DNA from: Flavobacterium cupreum
Lineage (GTDB): Bacteria > Bacteroidota > Bacteroidia > Flavobacteriales > Flavobacteriaceae
Direction: 5' to 3'
NCBI RefSeq assembly: GCF_003996965.1
Contig: NZ_QWDM01000002.1
Span: 372,001-436,000 of the forward strand
DNA: 64,000 bases
The translations under genes and the position numbers were made by a program. Below are positions 8,448 through 17,157 of the stretch, in pieces. Each line of letters starts with the position of its first letter. Position 1 is the first letter of the stretch. The notes under the pieces are model-generated. The model worked only from the letters and a program-made list of their open reading frames with translations. It had not been told where the DNA came from and searched no databases.

Positions 8448-9253
8448 ATCTTATAATTTAGTTTTTCAAAAAATGAAGCATCTTTTGAACGAATCTTTAA
8501 AATCTGCCTGTTTAGTATTTTCTGAACGTCAGTATCAAAATAGGTTTTCAGTTTCGTCAGGAAATTAATCATAATCACTCTTTGCTCGGCATCCTTTTTT
8601 GAAGACCAGTAGGAGGTGTTGTGAATACGATAAACAGACATCGGTTTATCGATGTACTTTATTTTTCCATGCTGGGCATTCAGCATGTGCAGAAAATAAT
8701 CGCCGATAGGGGCTTCACTGAAATACTGTGGCAATTCGCCAAAAAGATTGTTGCGGTACACAACACTTGGGGTGTGAATATAATTGTTTTTGGCAAGCTC
8801 CTTAATCGTGGAAACCTCGGGAATTCGCTTTCTCGGATTGTCTTCTTTCATTTCCGTATCGGTCAGCAAATACACGTTATGAAAGCAAATACTAAAATCA
8901 GGATTGGCTTCTAAAAATTCAACCTGTATTCTTAGTTTTTGATCGTCGCACCAGTAATCGTCTCCTTCGCATAAAGCGATATATTTTCCTGAAGCTTTCT
9001 CTAGGGCAGCAACAGAATTAGGCATCATTCCGAGGTTAGTCTCGTTATTATAATACTTTACCTTATGGCCGTTAGGATTGCTGGCAATTGTTTCTTTAAT
9101 GATGGCATCTGTATCATCTGTTGATTTATCATTAGAGATCACAAGTTCAAATTCAAAATCAGTATGCTGAGACAAGATACTTTCTATGGCCTGCTTAATA
9201 TACGCCGAGTGATTATAGGTAATCATTACAACACTTACAAACATAGTATTCAA
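8429..9253 (-). CDS. Family 2 glycosyltransferase
   Basis: A GT-A fold inverting glycosyltransferase of 274 residues. It begins VSVVMITYNHSAYIKQAIES, has the nucleotide-binding ISNDKSTDDT and the DXD-like CEGDDYW near residue 96. No membrane segment is obvious, so it is cytoplasmic or peripheral. It is probably the last gene of a leftward run of surface-glycan genes; its start is 1 nt from the stop of the upstream gene. The donor and acceptor sugars are unknown. Confidence 0.9.
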   Translation of the reverse strand: MNTMFVSVVMITYNHSAYIKQAIESILSQHTDFEFELVISNDKSTDDTDAIIKETIASNPNGHKVKYYNNETNLGMMPNSVAALEKASGKYIALCEGDDYWCDDQKLRIQVEFLEANPDFSICFHNVYLLTDTEMKEDNPRKRIPEVSTIKELAKNNYIHTPSVVYRNNLFGELPQYFSEAPIGDYFLHMLNAQHGKIKYIDKPMSVYRIHNTSYWSSKKDAEQRVIMINFLTKLKTYFDTDVQKILNRQILKIRSKDASFFEKLNYKIKALLQ

Positions 9254-9254
9254 G

Positions 9255-10220
9255 TTAGTTTTTATTAAAAAGTTTTTTTACGTCTTCGATCATCCTGCTT
9301 TTTTCATTCATCACAAACGTTCTGAAAACTGAAAATTCCTGAAAAACCTCTTCATAATTATTCATGGTATGATTAATTAATTCAACTACTTTTTCAGGCT
9401 GCCTGTCATCGCTATGTAATTTGTATTTTTCGGGTATTCCCAGATCTTCTTTAAAGGCTGAGGTTCCGTCACGGCCTGTTAACAAACAAACACCGGAGAC
9501 TAGTCCTTCCCTCGGAATTTTATCGCGGCCGGGAAAATAACCAAAGTCAATATGAAGTTTGGTTTTTCGCAGCGTATCTCTCATTTGCTCTCTCGTCATA
9601 CCTGACAATGGTGTCCACTGGTATTGCGGAAGAAGTTCCATGTATTTCTCGATCTTATCCAGTCCTTTTTTAGGATTGTAAGTAATGATATTTTCTTTTG
9701 TAAACTTTTCAGGAAGATTGTCAAAGAAAAGTTCCGTAACATAGTCGCATAAGTAAGCGATTTCATTGTCCAGTTTTTTGGTCAGCAAAAACTCTTTTGT
9801 TCTTTGGGACTGGTACCAGTGTGTTACCGTTTTATTAGGCTCAAAGCGATATTCGGTATGTTTATAAGGCACAAAAATCTTTCTGATCCAGTTTTTTTTC
9901 TTTTCTCTGCTGTTCATCAGCACCTCATAAAAATCAAGGCTTAGCCACCATACTTTCTTCTCCGACAAAGGATATTTAGCAATCAGGTTGGTCATTGATT
10001 CCGGTATAATGATCACATTGTCTGCGCTGTCTTTTATTCTTCTTACGTAAGGAACATTGTAATTTTTGTAAAAAGGGTGAACAGGGTCCTTTTTGTATTT
10101 GGTGTATAACATTTTTGCATTATATCCCAGTGTATTCAGAATATAACCCAACTGGTGCAATGCTTCCGGCCCTCCGGTAGCTTTTTTGGGAGGACAGATG
10201 ATATATATATTTTGTGACAT
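9255..10220 (-). CDS. Putative GT-B glycosyltransferase
   Basis: A 321-residue protein starting MSQNIYIICPPKKATGGPEA, which resembles the N-terminal nucleotide-sugar-independent half of GT-B enzymes. The C-terminal half has a Rossmann-like stretch with LHIDFGYFPGRDKIPREG near residue 230, the position of the donor-site acidic loop. I do not recognise a named subfamily. It is packed tightly between two other surface-sugar genes (gaps of 1 and 2 nt), which strongly suggests co-transcription and a glycan role. The call as a glycosyltransferase rests on fold-like features and context. Confidence 0.65.
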   Translation of the reverse strand: MSQNIYIICPPKKATGGPEALHQLGYILNTLGYNAKMLYTKYKKDPVHPFYKNYNVPYVRRIKDSADNVIIIPESMTNLIAKYPLSEKKVWWLSLDFYEVLMNSREKKKNWIRKIFVPYKHTEYRFEPNKTVTHWYQSQRTKEFLLTKKLDNEIAYLCDYVTELFFDNLPEKFTKENIITYNPKKGLDKIEKYMELLPQYQWTPLSGMTREQMRDTLRKTKLHIDFGYFPGRDKIPREGLVSGVCLLTGRDGTSAFKEDLGIPEKYKLHSDDRQPEKVVELINHTMNNYEEVFQEFSVFRTFVMNEKSRMIEDVKKLFNKN

Positions 10221-10222
10221 CG

Positions 10223-11185
10223 TTATTTGGAGATATTATTATAAACTACATTTTTAATCCAGCCTTCTAAAGTGTATTTATTAAAAATTTCTTCAGGTAT
10301 TTTTTGATATTCTTTTTCGAAAAACGAAACCGGAATATCCGGATTTTTTTCATCAATTACCAAAATGTTATTCGGGTTGTAAAAATCATAATTTACAATA
10401 TCCGAGTTGGTAGTAATTAACTTTTTCTGAAGTCCGATACTTTCAAATACACGGAATGTTAATCCGATTTGTTTTTTCCGGTTGATATCAAGTAAAACCT
10501 GAGAGCGGCTTATATATTCATTTATTTCTGATAAGGGAATATGATTGGTAATAAATTCAATCGTTGACGTCCTTCTCTGAAACTTTTTGTTATACACAAA
10601 AAATTTGTGACTAATATTTTTTGCTTTTAAATCACTGGCAATTTTAGAAAGAATGGAAAGCCTTTTATCCTGTGATATAATATTAAAAACCTGGTATTCA
10701 AATGGCTTTTCGTTTGTAACACAAACGGAGTTGTAAATCCAGTTGGTGCCGAATTTTAAATTGTATTTTTTGCAGTCTTCTTTTTCAAAAGAATAAACTT
10801 CATCAAAATGCGGAATGACACGAATTATTTTTGGACATCGATGCGTGTTGTCGTTAAAATAAGCAATTGTTTTTTTTCCGTATTTTTTTAATTCTGCTAC
10901 ACTTTTCGGATCAATAAAATCACCTTTGATCACTACAATTAAATCCTGGATTTTATCAATCTCTTTTAGGTTTTCAATTATTTTTTTACCGAAATACATA
11001 GTCTTAAGGTTTTTCTTAAGGAACGTTTTCAGGAAAAAATTATATGCTCTGTATAGTATACTGGAATATTTGTACTCGTATTTATTAAAATTAATGTGGT
11101 GTACATTATGGCCCTGTTTTTCTAAGGCAGTAGCGATATGATTATTGAATCCCCAATTATCAAGGCTTATTAAGGTTATGTGCAT
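10223..11185 (-). CDS. Putative CgeB-like glycosyltransferase
   Basis: A 320-residue protein starting MHITLISLDNWGFNNHIATAL. It has a GT-B style layout: an N-terminal half ending near KTIAYFNDNTHRCPK, and a C-terminal half with LLDINRKKQIGLTFRVFES followed by the GLQKKLITTN segment, like CgeB and spore-maturation type glycosyltransferases. The start context is AT-rich and the ATG at 11185 is the only good one. It is likely the first gene of the three-gene leftward run ending at 8429. The sugar substrate is unknown. Confidence 0.6.
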   Translation of the reverse strand: MHITLISLDNWGFNNHIATALEKQGHNVHHINFNKYEYKYSSILYRAYNFFLKTFLKKNLKTMYFGKKIIENLKEIDKIQDLIVVIKGDFIDPKSVAELKKYGKKTIAYFNDNTHRCPKIIRVIPHFDEVYSFEKEDCKKYNLKFGTNWIYNSVCVTNEKPFEYQVFNIISQDKRLSILSKIASDLKAKNISHKFFVYNKKFQRRTSTIEFITNHIPLSEINEYISRSQVLLDINRKKQIGLTFRVFESIGLQKKLITTNSDIVNYDFYNPNNILVIDEKNPDIPVSFFEKEYQKIPEEIFNKYTLEGWIKNVVYNNISK

Positions 11186-11318
11186 AATGTATAGTTGTTG
11201 GAACGATGACGCGAAATTAAGAAAAATTTAACAATAAAAGGTGGATTGTGATTTTGTTTGGACTTTTATTTTGTTTCTGTTTTCGAAACACAAAAATCAC
11301 ACCAGTATTGTGGTATTC

Positions 11319-12395
11319 TTAGTATAATATTTTTTTATAAATATTAAAATATTCGCTGGCAGCTGTTTCCCATTTAAAACTTGCAGCTCTTTTTTTGAGG
11401 AGCGTTTCTTTTTCCGGTTTATTGTGTTCATGTTCCTCTAAACCCGTAAATAAAACTGTTTTCATGTATTCCGGATCAAAATTGATCCAGTAATTAGATT
11501 CGCTTCCGCCAATTTCAGGAAGAGAAGTCCGGTCTGATAAAAATGTAGGCTTTCCAAAACTCATGGCTTCAATAGGAGGAAGGCCAAAACCTTCGCGTAT
11601 GGATGGAAAAAGAAAAGCGGTACAGTTTTTCATGTAAAATTGCTTGCCCTCATCAGATACTTTTCCTGTTAAAAAAACCTGATTGGATAAGCCTTGATCC
11701 ACAATCAGTTTTTTAATTTCCTCACCGTATTTTTTATTGTTGTTTCCCGATATGATTAAATTAAAATCTTTAATAAATTTCATCATGTTAATGATGGATT
11801 CGTAATTTTTTCGCTCTATAAAATCCCCAATAGTATAGAAAAAAGGTTTGTCTACAGGAACATTCGGTACATAAGAATCGGTATTTAAAAGTGCCGAAAT
11901 CGGATTACCATTATAAATAACATACTCGGAAACATTGGGCACATCAAAAAAAGCATGGGTTTGTTTCTTCGCAAATTCAGAAATGTACGTAATCGCAGTC
12001 GCTTTTTTTAATTTAGCTTCAAAAAGTTTACTTAACTCCTGATTGTAATCGGAAGATCCTTCTTCTATAAAATGGATATCATGAACAGTAAGTAAATATT
12101 TGTTGCAATGAAAAGGTTCCACTTTTGTATTTTGATTTACAGAATGCCATAAATCATATTTAGTTCGTGTTCTGAAGAAGCCTAATCTGGATAAACTTGT
12201 ATATTTGTGGTAATCAAATTTCTCACCAAATTCACTTTCAAGAAGTTTTACATCTTTCGCATTGAGTGTTAACTTCATATTTTCAAAATTCAATGCTGAC
12301 AATCCCTTGATTAACTCGTAGTTAAAAGTACCTAAACCGCCCGCTCTGTTATTGATATTATGAGTTTCTAAAAAAACACTCTTGTGATGTGGCAT
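11319..12395 (-). CDS. Family 1/4 (GT-B) glycosyltransferase
   Basis: A retaining glycosyltransferase of 358 residues. The N-terminus has the acceptor-side Gly-rich loop NRAGGLGTFNYEL, and the C-terminal half carries the GT4 signature FPSIREGFGLPPIEAMSFGKP with the EX7E donor motif, then LPEIGG. It uses a nucleotide-sugar donor, probably for LPS or exopolysaccharide. A 133-bp gap separates it from the CgeB-like gene downstream, and it diverges from the kinase gene at 12476. Confidence 0.92.
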   Translation of the reverse strand: MPHHKSVFLETHNINNRAGGLGTFNYELIKGLSALNFENMKLTLNAKDVKLLESEFGEKFDYHKYTSLSRLGFFRTRTKYDLWHSVNQNTKVEPFHCNKYLLTVHDIHFIEEGSSDYNQELSKLFEAKLKKATAITYISEFAKKQTHAFFDVPNVSEYVIYNGNPISALLNTDSYVPNVPVDKPFFYTIGDFIERKNYESIINMMKFIKDFNLIISGNNNKKYGEEIKKLIVDQGLSNQVFLTGKVSDEGKQFYMKNCTAFLFPSIREGFGLPPIEAMSFGKPTFLSDRTSLPEIGGSESNYWINFDPEYMKTVLFTGLEEHEHNKPEKETLLKKRAASFKWETAASEYFNIYKKILY

Positions 12396-12425
12396 TATTT
12401 TTTTTTACGAAAATACAATATTAAT

Positions 12426-12455
12426 TTGAAGAATTAAATTGTATACGTACTTTTG
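12426..12455 (+). promoter_or_regulatory. Complete Bacteroidota-type promoter (TTG-N19-TACTTTTG)
   Basis: TTG at 12426-12428, 19-bp spacer, then TACTTTTG at 12448-12455. This fits the full TTG-N17/19-TAnnTTTG consensus and sits 20 nt before the ATG of the kinase gene. Confidence 0.6.
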
Positions 12456-12475
12456 TTCGTTTATAACCAGACCCA

Positions 12476-13240
12476 ATGAATTTTAAAATAAATCCGATTT
12501 TTGCTGACGAAACTACATCGATACTTGCTATTATTAAAGCATTTAATACCTCAGGAACGATCTTTGGTAATGGACAACGTAACATTATAAAACTATTTGA
12601 ATTCAATCATAAAACGATCAATATAAAGTCGTTTAAAATTCCAAATGTAATCAATAAAATAGCGTATAAGTATTTTAGAAAATCAAAGGCAAGGCGCTCT
12701 TTTGAATATGCTACGATTTTGCTCGAAAAAGGGATCGGAACGCCGCAACCCATCGCATTTCTTGAAAATTTCAACTGGCTTGGGCTGAGGGACAGTTATT
12801 ATGTGAGTGAACATCTGGTAACGGAACTGACGTACAGAGAACTGGTCGAAATTCCGGATTATCCGGACCATGAAAATATATTAAGGCAATTTACCCGATT
12901 TAGTTTTGACCTTCATGAAAAAGGAATTGAGTTCCTCGATCATTCCCCCGGAAATACCTTAATTAAAAAAATTGGGGAAGATACCTATGACTTTTTTCTG
13001 GTGGATCTGAACAGAATGGAGTTTCATGACACCATGAGCTTTGAAATGCGAATGAAAAATCTGTGCCGACTGACTCCCGTAAAAGAAATGGTGGCTGTAA
13101 TGAGTAACGAATACGCCAGATTGTACGGAGAACCGGAGCAAAAGACATTCGATACTTTATGGAAGTATACCGCTGACTTTCAGGAACAATTCTACAGAAA
13201 AAAACGTCTCAAAAAGAAACTTAAATTCTGGAAGAAGTAG
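12476..13240 (+). CDS. Kdo/WaaP-family lipopolysaccharide kinase
   Basis: A small kinase-fold protein of 254 residues. The catalytic loop reads HEKGIEFLDHSPGNTLIKK and the metal-binding strand reads FFLVDLNRMEF, the layout of Kdo kinase/WaaP/InaA lipopolysaccharide kinases that phosphorylate inner-core sugars. The C-terminus is very basic (KKRLKKKLKFWKK), suitable for membrane contact. Neighbours are glycosyltransferases and a heptosyltransferase-like gene, which supports an LPS core role. Its last 20 bp overlap the convergent glycosyltransferase gene. Kdo or heptose as the acceptor is inferred. Confidence 0.82.
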   Translation: MNFKINPIFADETTSILAIIKAFNTSGTIFGNGQRNIIKLFEFNHKTINIKSFKIPNVINKIAYKYFRKSKARRSFEYATILLEKGIGTPQPIAFLENFNWLGLRDSYYVSEHLVTELTYRELVEIPDYPDHENILRQFTRFSFDLHEKGIEFLDHSPGNTLIKKIGEDTYDFFLVDLNRMEFHDTMSFEMRMKNLCRLTPVKEMVAVMSNEYARLYGEPEQKTFDTLWKYTADFQEQFYRKKRLKKKLKFWKK

Positions 13241-14000
13241 TGAGTTTCTGCAATTCTTTGTAACGTATAAAAATACTATAAGCATTCAGGTAACATATCG
13301 TAACTCCTTTTAAGCCGTCCAGAAATCCAAGACGAATTAAAAACTGATACAAAAAAGTATAAACAGGATGGAAAATCATTAGTAAACGCGATGATTGCTG
13401 TCCTTTTTTTAGTTTTTCATTAGCCTTTAAAATACCGTACAGATACATTTTGTTTTTGTAATCCCCGTAATTCGAATATGAAAAATGAATCAGTTTGTTT
13501 TTTAAAACAGAAATAGGTCCCTCTACAATCAGCTTCTCATGAACCATTCGGTCTTCGGTATACCGGCATTTGGTTTTATTAAAAAGCCTGAAGATTTTAT
13601 CTGTTTGCCAGCCGCTAAAGCGCAACTTCTTGTTTTTGAACATAAAAGTACGATAGATTAGATAAGCACTGTCCGGACTGCCATTATTGATGGTAGCGAT
13701 AATTTCAGTTTTAAGGTCAGCTGTTAAACGCTCATCGGCATCAATAAACAATATCCATTCATTACTGGCCTGATCTAATGCAAAATTACGTTGTGAAGTA
13801 TAATTAATGAATTGATGCTGAATTAAACGGACGTTTTTAAAAGATTCAATTACAGGCACGGTCTGATCGGTACTGTAAGAATCTACTACAATAATTTCGT
13901 CAGCAAAATCGATATCCTCCAGTAGGGATTTTATATGCAATTCTTCGTTAAGAGTAATAATCAAAACGGATAACTTTTGCTTTTCAGAAGTAGTATTCAT
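13221..14000 (-). CDS. Family 2 glycosyltransferase, WaaE/KdtX-like
   Basis: A 259-residue GT-A enzyme with LSVLIITLNEELHIKSLLED, the nucleotide-binding VVDSYSTDQT and the DXD motif FIDADER near residue 88. The FSGWQTDKIFRLF and VHEKL segments are typical of WaaE-like LPS core glucosyltransferases. Its 3' end overlaps the kinase gene by 20 bp on the opposite strand. It lies 10 bp downstream of the heptosyltransferase gene, so the two form an operon. A related enzyme is encoded at 15215. Confidence 0.9.
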   Translation of the reverse strand: MNTTSEKQKLSVLIITLNEELHIKSLLEDIDFADEIIVVDSYSTDQTVPVIESFKNVRLIQHQFINYTSQRNFALDQASNEWILFIDADERLTADLKTEIIATINNGSPDSAYLIYRTFMFKNKKLRFSGWQTDKIFRLFNKTKCRYTEDRMVHEKLIVEGPISVLKNKLIHFSYSNYGDYKNKMYLYGILKANEKLKKGQQSSRLLMIFHPVYTFLYQFLIRLGFLDGLKGVTICYLNAYSIFIRYKELQKLTTSSRI

Positions 14001-14010
14001 CTAATGATTT

Positions 14011-15087
14011 TTACTGTTCTTCATTTTTATATTCCTGAAAATAAGTCTCCAGTTTTTCAAGCATGAGCTCTAAAGGATATTCGGCATAATACTCAAAAGT
14101 ATGCTCTTTAATATATTGTTCGGTGTGCTGCTCGTATATTTCCGGTTTTAAATCCTTCAGGTGAATAGAAGAGTGTTTGGCTTCATTTTCAAACAATTGC
14201 CAGGTTTCCTTTCGTACGGAAGGCGTAAAAATAGAGAAGGTAGGAATGTCAAGGGCTTTCGCCATATTTACGGCACCGCCTTCATTTCCGATCAGCATAT
14301 CACATTGTGAAAGTAACGCCAGAAACGGTCGTAATTCGGTACAGTATAAATCAAAAATAATGTGTTTTTTGGTTGCTTCGCTGCAATTATTATAAACTTC
14401 CAAAGCCAATTCTTTTTGGTCCGGGATATAATTAAAGATAATTTTAGCATTGGTTTTGGCCACCGTAAAATCAATAATTTTTGCCATTCCTTCCAGAGGA
14501 TAGGTTTTGTACACTTCGCTTCCTAAAATCCCAAACATAATCAGCGGAGTCTCTTCCGTCTGGATGTTGTACTTTTTCAGGAGGTTTTTGGCTTCTTCAA
14601 TTTCAGAATCTTTTAAGAAAATTTTCGGTTTGACATCTGTAATTTTTTCAGAAATAAAAGGTTTCAGAAGTAATAACCTGTTTTCAATGGCCAGTCCGTG
14701 TTCGGATTCTACGGCATCAAAACGTTCGTACGTATAATTATAGAATATTTTGGTATACCATTTACGATACGAAACTTTATATTTTGCCCCTGAAAATAAG
14801 GTAATCAGGTTGGTCTCTAATTTAGAGTACACATCAATGACAGCATCGTATTTTTTTCTACGAATCTGGAAAATAAATTTAAATAAGGAAGGAATAGATT
14901 TTCTTACCTTATTTGTTAACGGAATAATAGTGTCAATATTTGGATTTTCTTTCAGTACATCAACAGAATTGGGATAGCACATATAATCAATTGCAGCTTC
15001 CGGAAACTTTGTTTTAAGGTTGTTACAGATTATGGTACTGGTTAGCACGTCTCCAATTCTTTTTTGCTGAATGACTAATATTCTCAT
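14011..15087 (-). CDS. Family 9 glycosyltransferase (heptosyltransferase type)
   Basis: A 358-residue GT-B enzyme. The N-terminus MRILVIQQKRIGDVLTSTII is the family hallmark (RIGDVLLTTP-like), and the C-terminal half has the donor-site LIGNEGGAVNMAKALDIP near residue 270 (GNDSG-like), followed by FTPS. It likely adds a heptose or related sugar to the LPS inner core. It is first in a two-gene operon with the WaaE-like gene, between two WaaE-type enzymes and next to the LPS kinase, so the whole block looks like core-oligosaccharide assembly. Confidence 0.9.
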   Translation of the reverse strand: MRILVIQQKRIGDVLTSTIICNNLKTKFPEAAIDYMCYPNSVDVLKENPNIDTIIPLTNKVRKSIPSLFKFIFQIRRKKYDAVIDVYSKLETNLITLFSGAKYKVSYRKWYTKIFYNYTYERFDAVESEHGLAIENRLLLLKPFISEKITDVKPKIFLKDSEIEEAKNLLKKYNIQTEETPLIMFGILGSEVYKTYPLEGMAKIIDFTVAKTNAKIIFNYIPDQKELALEVYNNCSEATKKHIIFDLYCTELRPFLALLSQCDMLIGNEGGAVNMAKALDIPTFSIFTPSVRKETWQLFENEAKHSSIHLKDLKPEIYEQHTEQYIKEHTFEYYAEYPLELMLEKLETYFQEYKNEEQ

Positions 15088-15183
15088 TTATTTAAAATTC
15101 AATTTGCAGGCTAAATTACAAACTATTTTATAAAGTGTGCAACCGTATCGCGACAATAAGGCCAAACTAAATTAAAAAAGTTA

Positions 15184-15191
15184 TATTTTTG
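15184..15191 (+). promoter_or_regulatory. Putative -7 element of the second WaaE-like gene
   Basis: TATTTTTG matches TAnnTTTG, 23 nt ahead of the ATG at 15215. No -33 TTG is seen at proper spacing. Confidence 0.4.
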
Positions 15192-15214
15192 TAGCTCATA
15201 AATTAAATTTTACA

Positions 15215-15961
15215 ATGAAGATTAGCGGTTTGGTTATTACTTTTAATGAAGAGAAAAACATTGGTAAATGCATTGATGCTTTGCAAAAAGTTTGCGATGA
15301 AGTAATTATTGTAGATTCGTTCAGTAAAGACCGCACGGTTGAAATTGCAAAAGAAAAAGGAGCTGTAGTAGTACAACAGTCTTTTTTAGGAGATGGACCA
15401 CAACGCACCCACGGTTTGCCTTATTGTAAAAATGACTGGATCCTGAATCTTGATGCAGATGAATTTCTTGACAGGGATGCCGAGGAATTTATACTCAAAG
15501 AAAAATATCTGGAAGGAAATTACGATGCTTTCAGCTTCAGGGTTAAAAACTTTTTAGGAAATAAACTTATCGATTTTTCGGGCTGGTATCCGGACCATAA
15601 AGTTCGTTTTTTCAATAAACAAACAGCAAGACCTTCAGATTCTATCGTACATCAGAAAATCATAACACAAAACGAGAAAAAAGTAGCTGTACATATTTTG
15701 CACTACGGCTGGGATTCCTTAGATCAGATTATTGCGAAGAAAAATCAATATTCAGGCTGGCATGCACAACAATTGTTTGATCAGGGGAAGAGAATCAATG
15801 CTTTCAAACCCGTTCTGAACGGTACAGTAGCTTTTATTCGCTGCTACTTTTTTAAGAAAGGAATATTCAATGGTATCGAAGGATTGTCAATCGCCATGAT
15901 CCAGAGTTTTTTTTCGTATATGAAATATGCCAAGCTATTAAAGCTTCAGAAAAAACAATAA
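15215..15961 (+). CDS. Family 2 glycosyltransferase, WaaE/KdtX-like (second copy)
   Basis: A 248-residue GT-A enzyme closely parallel to the one at 13221: ISGLVITFNEEKNIGKCIDAL, VDSFSKDRT, the DXD motif NLDADEF near residue 80, FSGWYPDHKVRFFN and VHQKI. The C-terminal stretch has hydrophobic, amphipathic segments (CYFFKKGIFNGIEG). Two paralogues on either side of the heptosyltransferase gene suggest two successive core sugars. It diverges from the heptosyltransferase gene. Which sugar each adds cannot be told. Confidence 0.9.
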   Translation: MKISGLVITFNEEKNIGKCIDALQKVCDEVIIVDSFSKDRTVEIAKEKGAVVVQQSFLGDGPQRTHGLPYCKNDWILNLDADEFLDRDAEEFILKEKYLEGNYDAFSFRVKNFLGNKLIDFSGWYPDHKVRFFNKQTARPSDSIVHQKIITQNEKKVAVHILHYGWDSLDQIIAKKNQYSGWHAQQLFDQGKRINAFKPVLNGTVAFIRCYFFKKGIFNGIEGLSIAMIQSFFSYMKYAKLLKLQKKQ

Positions 15962-15994
15962 AAACAAGAAAACAAGAAATTCCAATAAAAAAAT

Positions 15995-16036
15995 TCCAAA
16001 TTCCAATTGATAAGTATTGGAATTTGGATTTTTTTT
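15995..16036. terminator. Bidirectional terminator, 13-bp perfect stem
   Basis: TCCAAATTCCAAT at 15995-16007 pairs perfectly with 16016-16028, with an 8-nt loop. A T-run follows on the right and an A-run precedes on the left. It separates the convergent glycosyltransferase and dapD genes and is built from the ATTCCAA repeat family. Confidence 0.75.
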
Positions 16037-16052
16037 ATTTGGAATTTTAAAA

Positions 16053-16868
16053 CTATACTGCTACATCATATTCGCGTAAAGCATTATTCAGTGAAGTTTT
16101 CAAATCTGTAGAAGGTTTACGTGTACCAATGATCAGTGCACAAGGAACCTGAAATTCTCCGGCAGCAAATTTCTTAGTATAACTTCCCGGAATTACAACA
16201 GAACGTGCAGGAACATAACCTTTCATTTCAACTGGTTCATCACCCGTAACATCTATAATTTTAGTAGAGGCAGTAAGACATACATTGGCTCCAAGAACTG
16301 CTTCCTTACCAACGTGAACACCTTCAACAACAATACAACGGGAACCCACAAAAGCACCGTCTTCAATAATTACCGGAGCAGCCTGTAACGGCTCTAAAAC
16401 CCCGCCAATACCAACACCACCGCTTAAGTGAACATTTTTACCAATCTGTGCACAACTACCAACAGTGGCCCAGGTGTCCACCATTGTTCCTTCATCTACA
16501 TAAGCTCCGATGTTTACATAACTTGGCATTAAAATAACACCGCTTGAAATGTAAGCCCCGTAACGTGCCACAGCATTGGGTACTACACGAATTCCTTTTT
16601 CAGCGTAACCTCTTTTTAGTAACATTTTATCGTGATATTCGAAAATACCGGATTCCAATGTTTCCATTTTTTGAATTGGGAAATACATTACAACTGCTTT
16701 TTTTACCCATTCATTTACCTGCCATCCTTCACCAACCGGTTCAGCAACACGTAATTTTCCTGCGTCTAATAGTTCTATAACTTCTCTGATAGCATCAGTG
16801 GTAGTAGTTTCCTGTAATAAAGCTCTGTTTTCCCAAGCTTGTTCAATGATCGTCTGTAAAGAATTCAT
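16053..16868 (-). CDS. dapD: 2,3,4,5-tetrahydropyridine-2,6-dicarboxylate N-succinyltransferase
   Basis: Succinylates tetrahydrodipicolinate in the succinylase branch of lysine/diaminopimelate synthesis, in the cytoplasm. The 271-residue length is exactly the family norm. Visible are the N-terminal helical part, the RVVPNAVARYGAYISSGVILMPSYVNIGAYVDEG start of the left-handed beta-helix (split here by position, near residue 95), GGVGIGGVLEPLQA near 155, and the C-terminal CALIIGTR. It is a single-gene unit with its own full promoter upstream and a bidirectional terminator after it. Confidence 0.96.
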   Translation of the reverse strand: MNSLQTIIEQAWENRALLQETTTTDAIREVIELLDAGKLRVAEPVGEGWQVNEWVKKAVVMYFPIQKMETLESGIFEYHDKMLLKRGYAEKGIRVVPNAVARYGAYISSGVILMPSYVNIGAYVDEGTMVDTWATVGSCAQIGKNVHLSGGVGIGGVLEPLQAAPVIIEDGAFVGSRCIVVEGVHVGKEAVLGANVCLTASTKIIDVTGDEPVEMKGYVPARSVVIPGSYTKKFAAGEFQVPCALIIGTRKPSTDLKTSLNNALREYDVAV

Positions 16869-16884
16869 AAGTTTTAATTTTTTG

Positions 16885-16912
16885 CAAAGATAGCGTATTT
16901 GGCCAAAAGCAA
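16885..16912 (-). promoter_or_regulatory. Complete Bacteroidota-type promoter of dapD (TTG-N17-TATCTTTG)
   Basis: On the minus strand TTG (16912-16910), a 17-bp spacer and TATCTTTG (16892-16885) fit the full consensus. The leader to the ATG at 16868 would be about 12 nt. Confidence 0.65.
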
Positions 16913-17071
16913 AAAAGTAAAACCATTTGAAAATGTTACAGGCGTAACATTTTGTTTTTAATTTGATAAATAAATTTTGGAGAAAGAAAAAGCAATGAAC
17001 CCAACGTATGATAAATGTTTTTTAGCTGACAAAATATGATAAAAGTCAGATTTTGAGTTTTTACTTCTCAT

Positions 17072-17079
17072 TAGTTTTG
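17072..17079 (+). promoter_or_regulatory. Putative promoter of the PAS gene
   Basis: TAGTTTTG matches TAnnTTTG, with a TTG 16 bp upstream at 17053-17055, one base short of the usual spacing. It gives a leader of about 75 nt. The rest of the 290-bp gap after dapD shows nothing gene-like. Confidence 0.45.
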
Positions 17080-17157
17080 CGCCATAATTCAGGTCTTACA
17101 AGCGGAATTATCAAATACCAATTACCAGTCCAAACAAACAAATTAATCAGCTAAGAT

